Shown piece after piece: positions 23,363 through 35,100 of a stretch of 64,000 nt of DNA. The translations under genes and the position numbers were made by a program. Under the pieces are notes generated by a model. The model was given only the letters and a program-made list of their open reading frames with translations. It was not told the origin of the DNA and searched no databases. Numbering within the stretch: the first letter of the stretch is position 1; every line of letters starts with the position of its first letter. This stretch comes from Periplaneta americana (lineage: Eukaryota > Arthropoda > Insecta > Blattodea > Blattidae): NCBI RefSeq assembly GCF_040183065.1, contig NC_091119.1, positions 206,605,298-206,669,297 of the forward strand, read 5' to 3'.

Positions 23363-24945
23363 GACCCAAATATTTTCCTAAGCACCTTATTCTCAAACAT
23401 CCTTAACCTATTATGCAAATCTAGTCTTTCAGGTAAAGCTCCCAGTAAAGCAGATTTGAATAATTGCAAGGGAAAAATTGTTCCGAGGCCGGGTATCGAT
23501 CCCGGGACCTCTGGTTGAACGTACCAGCGCTCTACCAACTGAGCTACCCGGGAACTCCACCCGACACCGTCTTAACTTTTCCCTTTATATCCACACAACT
23601 CGCGTGGGCTGACGAAACGCCAGAGACCCACATCGAGTGCAGACAATCTCTGTGTGACTTGGAATTGTGGTTGTGTGCATAATATATACGTCACTGTCTA
23701 CGTTAACAGAAAACCACAATTTCAAGTCACACAGAGATTGTGTGCACTCGTTGTGGGTCTCTGGCGTTTCGTCAGCCCACGCGAGTTGTGTGGATATAAA
23801 GGGAAAAGTTGAGACGGTGTCGGGTGGAGTTCCCGGGTAGCTCAGTTGGTAGAGCGCTGGTACGTTCAACCAGAGGTCCTGGGATCGATACCCGGCCCCG
23901 AAACAATTTTTCCCTTGAAATTATTCAAATCTGTATACAGGGAGCTTTACCTGAAAGACTAGATTTGCATAATATATACGTCACTGTGTACGTTAACAGA
24001 AAACCACAATTTCAAGTCACACAGAGATTGTGTGCACTCGATGTGGGTCTCTGGCGTTTCGTCAGCCCACGCGAGTTGTATGGATATAAAGGGAAAAGTT
24101 GAGACGGTGTCGGGTGGAGTTCCCGGGTAGCTCAGTTGGTAGAGCGCTGGTACGTTCAACCAGAGGTGCCGGGATCGATAACAGGCCCCAGAACAATTTT
24201 TCCCTTGAAATTATTCATCCTTAACCTATGTTCCTCTCTCAAAGTGAGAGTCCAAGTTTCACAACCATAAAGAACAATTGATAAGATAACTGTTTTATAA
24301 ATTCTAACTTTCAGATTTTTTGACAGCAGACTGAATGATAAGAGCTTCTCAAACGAATAATAACAGGCATTTATTCTGTGTTTAATTTTCCCCCGAGTAT
24401 CATTTATATTTGTTACTGTTGTTCCCAGGTATTTGAATTTTTCCACCACTTCAGAAGAAAAATTTCCAATTTTTATATTTCCATGTCGTACAATATTCTC
24501 GTCACGACATATAATCGTATAATTTGTCTTTTCGAGATTTACTTCCAAACCTATCGCTTTACTTGCTTCAAGTAAAATTTCCGTGTTTTCCCTAATTGTT
24601 TGTGGATTTTCTCCTAACATATACACGTCATCCGCATAGACAAGAAGCTGATGTAACCCGTTCAATTCCAAATCCTCTCTGTTATCCTGGACTTTCCTAA
24701 TGGCATACTCTAGAGAAAAGTTAAAAAGTAAAGGTGATAGTGCATCTCCTTGCTTTGACCCACAGTGAACTGGAAACGCATCTCACAGAAACTGACCTAT
24801 ACGGACTCTGCTGTACGTTTCTCTGAGACACATTTTAATTAATCGAACTAGTTTCTTGGGAATACCAAATTCAATAAGAATATCATATAAAACTTGTCTC
24901 TTAATAGAGTCATATGCCTTTTTGAAATCTATGAATAACTTTACG
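23363..24945 (-). mobile_element. LINE (NLRVP family), upstream part, interrupted by SINE array
   Basis: The minus strand encodes [14 protein letters not shown] (RT), LVRLIKMCLRETYSRVRIG, the catalytic [24 protein letters not shown] and [17 protein letters not shown], then LRKIFGSK at the Harbinger junction. The 5' end is truncated at about 24945, where sequence switches to another relic. 23412-24215 is the SINE array. Several frameshifts are present. Confidence 0.85.
23412..24215. mobile_element. SINE array: one inverted and two tandem tRNA-headed copies
   Basis: Three tRNA-like heads with A box TAGCTCAGTTGG and B box GGATCGATACCC lie near 23486-23560 (minus), 23830-23902 (plus) and 24120-24190 (plus). 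The plus copies repeat with a 290-bp period. The minus copy is a mirror image joined at about 23690, making a large palindrome. The whole block sits inside a LINE and is flanked by the single duplication CATCCTTAACCTAT (23398-23411, 24216-24229), so it appears to have inserted as one unit. Confidence 0.8.
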
Positions 24946-25390
24946 TCAAATCTGCACGATAATATTTGCAGAATCACACAGTATCGCTCGATAAGGTCTT
25001 CATTTATTTCTATTGTTTTAGCGCTTTGGGTCGAATTTTACAAAATCTTCTAGCCGTATTGCTATCATTAGTGGTCCCACATATAAGCTTCATTCTATCA
25101 AACAGAATATCCATTTTACTTTGGAATTTTTCTCTAATTATTTTCATCCTGGATTCGCAATTCGATTTGTCAGTTTCACCCGTAATCTCTAATCTGTAGG
25201 CGATATGTAGAGGGTATTCGAAACAACGAATCTTGGCGTAAAGTGTACAGAGACAAACTGTAAGTGGTGTCCGCAATGTTTGTGTCTTTCGTGTCTTGGT
25301 CCTTATTTAAATCTTTGGGTACTACACCCCAAATATAGTATTTCTTAGAAATGTTATTCTCTGTTAGGATACGCATCTCTGTTGGTTACA
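24945..25390 (-). pseudogene. Relic of a multi-copy arthropod protein family
   Basis: Minus-strand frames read IREKFQSKMDILFDRM, GTTNDSNTARRF, then EINEDLIERYCVILQIL in a shifted frame. I recognise this combination as a repeated, uncharacterised arthropod protein (TNDGNTARRFF type), probably transposon-borne. The recognition is from memory. The NLRVP-family LINE inserted into it. Confidence 0.5.
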
Positions 25391-26160
25391 GAACATAGAT
25401 TTAATGTTCTGTCTCTTCTCTGATTAACTGTGACGTTTCTTTCTGGAAGAGGATTTTAATGGATATGCAAAATCTCGTAGAAGATGGCCGAAGATTTTGT
25501 TACACGATTCCTTTTACAGGCTCACTTGTATGTATTTGAAGAGAAACTAATGAAATTGAGAATACATTTTCATTAACACCTTTCTCCCTTCCTTCCTGCT
25601 CAAATTTTTGCTTGTATCTGATATGGCCCGAACTAACGACGTACCCCACTTGCAATTTACAGTTAATTCAAAATTACGTTCTGCCACAACATGACTGAAA
25701 ATATCTCACTGCACACTAACAATACATTGCGAAGAATGATCCAGTTGGTCCTGCTAAAGTTGATTCTGCAGAGAAGTAAATTTCTTCCGCACTAAGGTCT
25801 CCTAGTAAACTCTGAACTTATATTTTGTTTGCTCCTACTGCTGTTTTTAAATACTGAAAAGTTTCCTTGGATAACCGCTACTCGGCCGCGGTATCGCATC
25901 CTCAGACACGGAAACAAAAGAATTGCATATTTTGTCCGGAAAACTAAAGGAATCGATTAAGCAGTCAGCATTACGTTTTATGATTTTTTTCTAACTTCTA
26001 TGGCACATGCCAGTGCAGTGATGAGATGAGAGTGACGTGAAAGGTTATCAGCAGACTTCGGACCCGATAGAGCAGTTCAGTGGGAAATCCCCATAACGGC
26101 GTACTGAGTATAGTGGTAAAGCGTACAGTGGGTGGGGGTACTGTAGAATGAATGCCAACA
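25391..26160. other. Intergenic, nothing firm recognised
   Basis: No recognisable domain or terminal repeat was found. The 3' part may be degraded upstream sequence of the hAT relic that follows. Confidence 0.35.
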
Positions 26161-26720
26161 AATACGAAAGGAAAACGCTCTGGGTTTGAAGGTTCTGACG
26201 AATAATTTGGTTTTGATACAAACCTATTTTCAAACTGTGTCTGAAACTATTACACGGTTAGAAAAGTCAGAGCAAGAGATGCCGGAAGCCCTCAAATTAA
26301 TTTAGAAAATGATGCAGAGAATTAATGAGACACCAAGTACACCGGTTACTGAACGTGTGAAACAGAAGTGGAAATCAATGTTATATAAAAATAACGGATA
26401 TGGAACATTGTGTAACATAAACAGCAAATTAGTGGACATAGAGTCATCCGAGAATAAAGGACTGTCTCTTAGAGACTGCAATGATGTTAGGTTTTTTCGT
26501 TTTGCTCCTATCACGTCATGCGACGTAGAGCGCCGCTTTCTACAGTACAAACTGTGTTTGGCAGATAACCGAAAAAGATTTACGTTTGAGACACTGAAAA
26601 AGTATCTTGTAGTACATTGCAATTCGGTACTGCAACTGCACTTCCTAAAGACGACCAATAGGATAAATGAAGAAATTAAAATTGCTACATGTTTATTTCC
26701 ACCATTAACACTGTGTATAG
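26161..26720 (+). pseudogene. hAT-type transposase C-terminus (CGGBP1-like), relic
   Basis: After a short upstream frame (LIQTYFQTVSETITRLEKSE) and a stop, the ORF 26309-26740 reads VKQKWKSMLYKNNGYGTL, then FFRFAPITSCDVERRFLQYK and FETLKKYLVVHCNS. The motif F-x-(Y/F)AP-(I/M)TS-x-DVER-x-F-x2-Y is the C-terminal dimerisation region of hAT transposases and CGGBP1-related proteins. The N-terminal zinc finger and catalytic core are not recognisable. Confidence 0.7.
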
Positions 26721-26740
26721 TTAAACACAAATGCTTATAA

Positions 26741-27640
26741 AAGACAGGAGAATAAATGTTTTTCGCATTCTTTTGACATTGTCATTGTGTAATGTGTATT
26801 TACTTTCAGAATGTACATGTGTGTGTTTCCCCATACTACCGTACTCTACTCTAAATAGCAACGTTGTTACCTCAACACATCTCTACCTTTCACTACCTGC
26901 ATCGAGTCAACAACCTATAGTACAAGCACAGTAAACTTATTTTATCGGGTCCCAAGTCTCGAAGCCTGGTTATCAGTATCAATGTGAAACTTATGTAGGG
27001 CCCATACATATGTGTAATAGAAAATTAGGTTCACTTATTAATTAGGTTATTTTATGCATTATTATTCATGTAATTATTGTGTATTATTTGTATTGTGACT
27101 TTTAATTCAAACAATAATGTAACTTTTATTGTCAACAATAATAATTTCTATAACTGAATTTAAACACTCCCGCCAACAATGGGTTTTCCACTCCACACAA
27201 CAACACATTATTCGTTATTGCACTCCACAGTCGACAATGACAATTCACTTGGATTATTGAGAACAACAATGTACTGCTAATCTTAACTAATGTTCACAAA
27301 GCACTATTCACAAAACAGAACTGACATTTCTCTGTTCACAGTTCGTTGCCTTGGCTAGTTCTTCTAGCTCATTCAATCAAGTTCACAGTATATCGAACCC
27401 AAGACTTCCAGAGATAGTCCACTGCACTCGAACTCAAGACTTCCGGAGACAGTCCACTGCACTCGAACTCAAGACTTCCAACTGCGTTGCTTCCGCCTCG
27501 ACGCTGCTCAAGTGCACTCGCGTATCGAACCCTAGACTCCTGAGCGCTGCTGACTCACAAGTTGAGCTCGCTGCCCAATACTAACAACTGGCTGGCTCCT
27601 TCTTCGCGTCTCCTATTTATCACTAAACCATAGTTTCCAG
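26741..27640. other. Unclassified repeat-like region with a 35-bp tandem repeat
   Basis: 27418-27487 holds two copies of TCCACTGCACTCGAACTCAA followed by GACTTCCGGAGACAG-like sequence; a third partial unit flanks it. Composition becomes less AT-rich here, perhaps an LTR-like or 5'-UTR piece split by the Harbinger-like element that follows. The class is not determined. Confidence 0.35.
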
Positions 27641-28146
27641 GGGCCTGTTTCTCAGAAATACTAGTTTAGTAGTTCACCAGTTACTGGTTACCAGAGTATA
27701 TTTCACCAGCTCTAGTAGATTCTGTTTCTCAAACTATTTTACCAGTCTAGTAACTTGTGACAATTTTTCACTAGTCACATGACCTCTTTCACTAGTCAGC
27801 TGATTGAGTTCATTTGTTTATAGTCATTGATAGGTATTGTTATTTGAGGTTAGAAGGCTATTTTTTTTTATTTGTTTTAAATTCTCTTTTCGGTTAAAAT
27901 TCCATCAATTGAAAGCAAATTGACTATACTGAATATGATTCATGAATCGAAGGATATAATATTCGATGCTTTTTCAAGCATAATAAGAAAAAATTATAAA
28001 GTAATCGAATGGACAAAAAATGTTGTATGTGTGAGGCTATGGAACTGATACCTCAGAACAAAGATTATGCATACGTTAGGGACACTTACTGGCCCAACAT
28101 TAAGAAAGCAACTTTGACGAGTACCAATTCAAGTTCACAGTATCAT

Positions 28147-28330
28147 CACAGTCTAGTATATACAGTCACGAAGCTTGAGTTGTGAGGATGCTAGGAACAA
28201 TAGACTGAGTCGGTACTATTTCGCATTGTTATGTAATGAGGCGATATTAGCCGACCCTAGTGGTTAGCAACTGTCTATGGATGCATATTTACTACGTATT
28301 GAGCTTCGTGACCGTATATACTAGACTGTG
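28147..28330. mobile_element. MITE, about 184 bp
   Basis: CACAGTCTAGTATATACAGT at the left is inverted with one mismatch at the right. GTATCAT/GTATCAC lies on both sides, a 7-8 bp duplication as in hAT-type elements. No gene inside. Confidence 0.7.
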
Positions 28331-28751
28331 GTATCACAATATAAATATATTATATAGTTAGTGGGTCTACTGCCGACATCAATGCCACTTATAACTTGAT
28401 GAAAAATTCGCTATTTTTTTTTTTTTCAGTTTTACATTTAATCTATTCATAAATTAGTGTCGTTTTATATTTAATTTGTAGGCTAAAGTTGACAATACCA
28501 GAAGAACTGGCAGTGGAGGAGGAAAACCAGCAAAATTCACTGCAGTTGATGAATTGGTATTAGATTATTAGTAAAATATTCTGCATGTGTTGCTGGTCTA
28601 GGACAGAAAGACCAGATGGCATTGGAAAATAATCAACATCCCAATTTGAAGAGCAATTTGTATTTGAAGCCTTGCTGATAATGCATGACTTCTATTGTTA
28701 TGTCTTGTTATAGCAGGTTCCACTACATTTAACAACTCTTCAAGCTTTTCA

Positions 28752-28984
28752 AAATTCAAATTATGGTTTATTTAACGATGCTCGCAACTGCAGAGGTTAT
28801 ATCAGCGTCGCCGGTGTGCCGGAATTTTGTCCCGCAGGAGTTCTTTTACATGCCAGTAAATCTACTGACATGAGCCTGTCGCATTCAAACACACTTAAAT
28901 GCCATCGACGTAGCTCTGGATCTAACCAGCAACCTCGAGCATAGAAGGCCAGCGCTATACCAAGTACGCTACCGAGACTGACTC
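28752..28984 (-). mobile_element. tRNA-derived SINE (copy of the 59624 family)
   Basis: It is the reverse complement of the SINE at 59624-59850 (GGTTATATCAGCGTCGCCGG, TTTTGTCCCGCAGGAGTTC). It is flanked by the 11-bp duplication CAAGCTTTTCA at 28741-28751 and 28985-28995. Confidence 0.85.
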
Positions 28985-29447
28985 CAAGCTTTTCAGTACT
29001 TTACCTAAACCGTTCATTATATTTAAATAAATGCTCCCGTAAAGGAACAATAATTGTTCTTTCTCGATATAGTTTTAGCTCTTCTCACAACAACTTCATC
29101 ACTTCAATCGGAATCACTAAACCACATGTATTAAAAACATAAATACAATATTTTGTTTTGATTATCTGAGAAAGGTTGTCACTGGTAACTGATAACATAG
29201 AAATCACCAGTCTTTAGAGTCTTGTAGGAATATTCCTGTTGAATACTAGTGTAATCAACTAGATTAGCATTTTGAGAAACAGAATCACTTACGAACTGGT
29301 GAAATCGACCAATATTACTAGTCTGTGAACTGGTAACTATTATTTTACCCTTGTAGTTTCTAGAAACACAGACTTGTAAAATAAACTAATATTACTACTG
29401 TACAGACTAGTATTACTAGCCCATGAGCTTTGAGAAACAGGCCCCAG

Positions 29448-29830
29448 AAAGTACTGTTTCCAGTGTCTTCCACCTGTTACTCGCAGCTTCTGTTTCCGCA
29501 CGATTATGTTCGGGAGGTTTCGTCCCCCCCTTCACCTCGCACAGCGAAGCACCTGCAGCTTTGCCTCCCCCATGCTTCGCGCCACACCGCACCTCCCCTT
29601 GCCCTCTCGGCATGCAGACGTTCCCCTTACGTCCGTCCCCTCCAGACCCGCGCGGCTGCAGCCTCCTTCGCCGCGCCGCCCGTCTTCTCGCGCGCCCCGT
29701 CCTCTGTGGGACGCGTGATCGACTCCCGGCTGTCACAGTATTGTGTATTATTTTTATTGTGTGTAATTAAGTTACCACTGCCACAGGGTGTTTGCCCACT
29801 TGTAGTGTAAATAAATACATACAAACATTA
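29448..29830. other. GC-rich island ending in AATAAA, LTR- or promoter-like
   Basis: 29530-29720 is strikingly C/G-rich for this locus, then turns AT-rich with TATTGTGTATTATTTTTATT and AATAAATA near 29810. Several overlapping open frames are composition effects. It could be part of an LTR that also includes 26990-27640, split by the Harbinger-like insertion; no second LTR, primer site or gag/pol was seen. Confidence 0.35.
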
Positions 29831-30970
29831 ACTAGAATTACACATAGAAAAATCTCCGATAACGTTTTTAATTTTATTTTGAATATCACTGGGAATATCT
29901 TTTAATCCTAATGGTACTATAACATTATTTAAAAGTTCATAATTCCGTGATTCAGCAGTAGTGCGACACCAAACTCCAAAAAGTTGCCGGTCACTTCTCT
30001 GGAAAGTCTACAAGGCCCGGTTGTAGCTTCAGTGAATGATAAGCTCTATTCCAGTTTGAAGAAAAACCCAGGATTCAAAACAATCAGCGCTAAGTGAAGG
30101 TAGAACTGAAGTCTTTGAAATTGAGATTTGTGCAAGTTTAAATCTGCATCCATTACTTCATGTAAAGTTGAACGATCATTTAGTCAGTACAAAGCCATGT
30201 TACGCGATAACAGGAGAAGTTTTCTACTAAGTATTTGACAATTTGAAACATAGCTATGTTTGTTCCTTATTTTATGGGGATCGTAATTCGGAAAATTAAC
30301 AGCAATATGTAATTTTCAATTTTTGAGTTATTTACATACATCTCCAGATTATTATACCTAATTGTAGTATTGTATCCATAATATGCTATGTGTTAAGACA
30401 GCAACATATTTCAAGAAAATGTAGGGAAATTCTGATATTATGATGTTACAAATTTTTTTGGTATTTTAATGGCTTTATTACATATTTCAAGACTTCTAAG
30501 TACATATATATATGTACATATTTTACTGATCTTTAGTACGTAACTCTCCGGGCCTTGTTAATAAGCAATGTTCTGTATATTGGAAATGATGTCGGGATCT
30601 GTTGAAACCGAAATTCTTTCTGAAGTTGTTAAAGCCAAACAAGCTGAAAATAAGTTGTTGCCAATTAAATAAATATAAGTATAAATAAACAAACGACATA
30701 TTTTTTTTTGTCCTAGGGCTTATACAAATTATTTTAGGCCCGCAAAGGTATAGTGGATTGTATTACATATATACTATGCATGGAGAAATTGAACAATTAT
30801 GGAAGAGTGCGTCATAATGAAATTGATAACTTGCTAAAGACATTTTCTCAACCTTTTCCTGCAGGTTATATAAGGACACGGTTCACCGCTGACGTCAATT
30901 TGTCAGTTGCTTTATCTTTGTTCTGCTCAATTGAGCATGTTTCCTGACTTATGACCAATTAATTAATTTT
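29831..30970. other. Upstream flank of OBP gene 2
   Basis: AT-rich, no gene recognised. A perfect 11-bp inverted pair ACAAGGCCCGG / CCGGGCCTTGT (30010 and 30548) may bound an old element. Confidence 0.35.
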
Positions 30971-30977
30971 AGGCAGC

Positions 30978-31013
30978 TATATATAGGCCTACAGGCTCTC
31001 CTCGTTGTCACAA
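30978..31013 (+). promoter_or_regulatory. Core promoter of OBP gene 2
   Basis: TATATATA at 30978-30985 is followed 30-32 bp downstream by an initiator-like TCACAA around 31008-31013. The first ATG of the signal peptide is at 31029, giving a very short 5' UTR of about 20 nt. The spacing is as expected for an RNA polymerase II TATA promoter. Confidence 0.6.
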
Positions 31014-31028
31014 TACGTCCGTTTCACA

Positions 31029-31101
31029 ATGACGACAAGCATCAGGATTCTCGTGTTCGTAGCTGTCTTCTGTGTAGGACTACAGCACGTGGCAGACTCA
31101 G
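31029..31101 (+). CDS. OBP gene 2, exon 1 (signal peptide)
   Basis: ATG to the split codon before GTATGT; it ends in phase 1. It encodes a 24-residue hydrophobic leader ending QHVADS. Confidence 0.85.
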
Positions 31102-31265
31102 GTATGTAGCCCGCAAGTAAGTGTACTGTAGATCAATCCCCAATACGCGTTGCACGACATCTGGAAAAACGCGGACATTCTTCTTCGCCGAAGTTCACGT
31201 TTCGCAACCGTGCTGTAGGGCTTAATTTCAACTGTCTTGAGCATTCTTTTAATTCACCGCAATCA

Positions 31266-31312
<47 letters not shown>

Positions 31313-32091
31313 TTATGACATTATTTGCAACAAACAATTAGAAAACTAATATGCAAATATAACATTCAAATTGAGTAATGACAATTTTAAATCCTGTGTG
31401 GTGTACGTTGTAACAGCCAACCAGTAATTTTCAAGGAAATATGATATGAAGTAATAAAACTCGAATATATTATAGAGACATTATACGCATAATTTTTTTA
31501 AGAATTTCTCTAATTTGTAAGTTTAGTATTTTAAACATCTTTATAAATGAAGGTCATGGGCCAATAAGACAAGTCACAGTTATGTTTAAATTGAGGTATT
31601 TGTATTTAAATGTGGAGAGAAATTTCCCGCACCATTTGTGAAAACAGTGTCATGATTCCTCAACAGATAGCAATCAATAAGTTTTTCTATTGTCCGATAG
31701 ATTTTTTGTCAGTTTCTGTGAAAGCACCATAGAGTTAGATGAATATAGGTTAGTATAATATAGAGAGCGCGTACAGCTGCCCAGAAGGCTGCTAAGGGGT
31801 ATCAACATCGAAACACGGGCGAGTCACGTGACTTTGGGACGACCGCAGCCGATTTCTGTTGACTGACAAAGGCGCGTAAAGATTTTTTATAGGAAATACA
31901 TTATTTTTTCTATCTAGCACAAGTAGAAATATTACGTTGTTCCTATTATACCTACGTATAAAGAAGTTCACTGATTGTCTAAACTCCCGCTATTCGTCCC
32001 ATATTATTATTTATACTTAATACCCAGACACTTGGCCCGCTGTATCATTATAAAGGAGAGGAACAAATTGAACAACAGTTATGCGTGTTTC

Positions 32092-32123
<32 letters not shown>

Positions 32124-35100
32124 TCTAATATATGAGTCGCCTAGAATCAAACTGTACTTTATAAAAGAATCTGATTTTTCAGGAAAGACGAAAAACTAGT
32201 GCAGTTAGACTTCAAACGGTGATTTTACTAATAAAATTAAGACAGATAAATTGCAGTTTGACTCCAAACGAGCAGTTTATCACATTCCCTGGAAAATTCT
32301 GCACTGAAACATATCTTAAACCCATATTTCATAATTTGGAGAAAGTGGAGTTTGATTCTAAGCGAATCATATACACTATAATGAAACTAGTACCTACTTC
32401 AAAGACCTATTCTTAATACCTTGTGAAATGAAAAATATTTTTCATTACTCTACTTAATCATTATTGTAACGCGACGAGACTTCTACACAATTATGTAATA
32501 TTTTAGTTGTAACTTTCTTATATGTTATTCTGTTGTTTAGTTTAATAATTTTCTTTTTTATAAACAATAAACCATTTTCTGAAATTTTGAGTGACCTTCA
32601 CATTCATTTTTATATTGGTATGGACTTTTACTTTGAGAGAGTATGTCACGTTATTAAGTCAGTACTGATCATTTTTAATGTGTAAAAGAGCCAATTACTA
32701 CGTTTAGCCAAAGGAGAAATGACTGTAAAAAATCGCTGAGGACGAATACTGAAGGAACGAAATGAAGAGCTAACTCAACTCATTAAGAGGAATATATTAA
32801 AATACAAATGTCGCGAAGTTCATTATTCTCGACTAGACTCCTGTCGTTCTTACCTCCCACCAGAACTAAATATTAAGTTAATGTGGAGAAGATAGTGTAA
32901 TGAAAATGTTCGCCATGGCTATTTTCCCTGTTCCCTCTCAAAATAGAAATTAGTTTTCTACAAACATTTTAATCTTGACTTTGGAAATCCTCGCTCGTTT
33001 ACCTGTTCTGTATGTGCCGAGTTCTTGATGAGAATTAAATCAACTTCTAATTTAGAAGAAAAGAACAAAGTCAGAACTGAACATAGTCTCCATAAGCTGA
33101 AGTCAAATAAGTTTTTTTCAAATAATGAAGGAGACAAAAGAATATGAAATAAATATCTGTACTATTTATTCCTTTTCCAATCTAAAATTTATTGCAAAAT
33201 AAAAAGAGGCAATAATATGACAAGCCACAAAATAATTGTCACTTATCTATAAAAATATCTATCGATAAACACGACATATGCCTTTTAATTTCAACTGAAG
33301 CAAAATACATGAAATAATGGTTAAAATAATAATTCTAAAGTAAAATTGATAATTACAGAATTTTTCCAATCATAAAAATGGTTATATCTCAAAACATGCA
33401 ATATGTGGCTTGTCTTGTTATTGCCCCAACTCTTCAAATAATCACAACATCATGCTTGCAATCTTATCTGCTCGTCCTTCAATGATGCTAATGCAATATA
33501 CATCTACGTAAAGAGAAAATTTGTTGAATACTTGATGGAAGACACTGCCAACTTTGTCGTTAGAAAATAACTGTATGTACAGCCACTCAATACAACTTCT
33601 CATAAAAGGTAAGAGTATGTATTAAATCGCAATTTTTCTTGTTCCAGCACACACCGGCACATCGCAAATGATTGACCAGTCTTCTTCATCTCTCGCGCAA
33701 TTGAGGAGACCAAGGCGTGAAGTTTACCGGGAAATTAAGAAGGTGAGGGAGAAGATAGACCTACATTATCTTATTGCAATAATAAATTCACTTCTTTAGC
33801 TTTATCTCAAAGACTATTTTCCCATTCATGTTTTACTACTACTGTCACTGCTACTGCTACCTAGAAATGAATATAAAGTAATTATTACATAATTAAAATA
33901 GGACATTTGATCAAGATGACATTCGTGTTTGATAGAAGGATAAATCGTTATATTATATTATATTATATTATATTATATTATATTATATTATATTATATTA
34001 TATTATATTGGCGGCCGGGTAGCTCAGTTGGTAGAGCAGCTGGCTACGGACTGGAAGGTCCGGGGTTCGATCCCAGGTGGCGACAGGATTTTTTCTCGTT
34101 GCCAAACTTTCAGAACGGCCCCGAGGTTCACTCAGCCTCCTATAAAAATTGAGTACCGGGTCTTTCCCGGGGGTAAAAGGCGGCCAGAGCGTGGTGCCGA
34201 CCACATCACCTCATTCTAGTGCCGAGGTCATGGAAAGCATGGGGCTTTACCTCCATGCCCCCCAAGTGACTTCATGGCATGTTACGGGGATATCTTTACC
34301 TTTTATATTATATTATATTATATTATATTATATTATATTATATTATATTATACTATATTATATTATCTGACATAATTAGGAACATTAAATTCAGACGTTT
34401 GAGATGGCCAGGGCATGTAGCACGTATGGGCGAATCCAGAAATGCATATAAAGTGTTAGTTGGGAGGCCGGAGGGAAAAGGACCATTAGGGAGGCCGAGA
34501 CGTAGATGGGAAGATAATATTAAAATGGATTTGAGGGAGGTGGGATATGATGCTAGAGAATGGATTAATTTTGCTCAGGATAGGGACCAATGGCGGGCTT
34601 ATGTAAGGGCGCCAATGAACTTCCGGGTTCCTTAAAAGTCAGTAAGTAAGTATTATTATTATATTATATTATATTATATTATATTATATTATATTATATT
34701 ATATATTATATTATATTATATTATATTTTACGCTCGACCATGCCAAAATGTAGTAATTATACACCTGGTAGCAGTCCTTTAATGCATGTCATTAAAGTAC
34801 GCCTATTCATTATAGTTCAGGTGTTCAGCCAATGACAAATCACCTTTGTACCGTTATAAAACCGCAAGTATCGATTATTCTCGGATATGCAATCGAAAGA
34901 CAATTAGCGAAAAGTCACGGAGGCTGGAAATCCAATACTGTCGCAGAAGGTTATGTTCTGTTACTATAATAATTAGCGTTAATTGTAAATAATATTCAAA
35001 TAAAATCAATTTGCCATCTCGTTTTTCAATTCTAAATCAATTTCCAGGTTATATCAGACTAATGTTCATCTTATTCTCTGTCAAAGTCAATGACATTCGA

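Larger units (their letters stand above)
27641..29444. mobile_element. Harbinger-like relic with CAG target duplication
   Basis: Termini GGGCCTGTTTCTCA and its near inverse are flanked by CAG (27638-27640, 29445-29447). Subterminal ACTAGT/ACCAGT motifs are frequent at both ends. Around 28500 the plus strand reads RRTGSGGGKPAKFTAVDELV, a Myb/SANT accessory-protein signature. No nuclease was recognised. It contains a MITE (28147-28330) and a SINE (28752-28984). Confidence 0.65.

Noticed and set aside
29416-29824. Five overlapping ORFs on both strands
   Set aside because: GC-rich sequence has few stops; peptides are Arg/Pro-rich without domains.
30010-30558. Possible TIR element (ACAAGGCCCGG / CCGGGCCTTGT)
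   Set aside because: Only 11 bp pair and no target duplication is visible; mentioned only under the flank entry.
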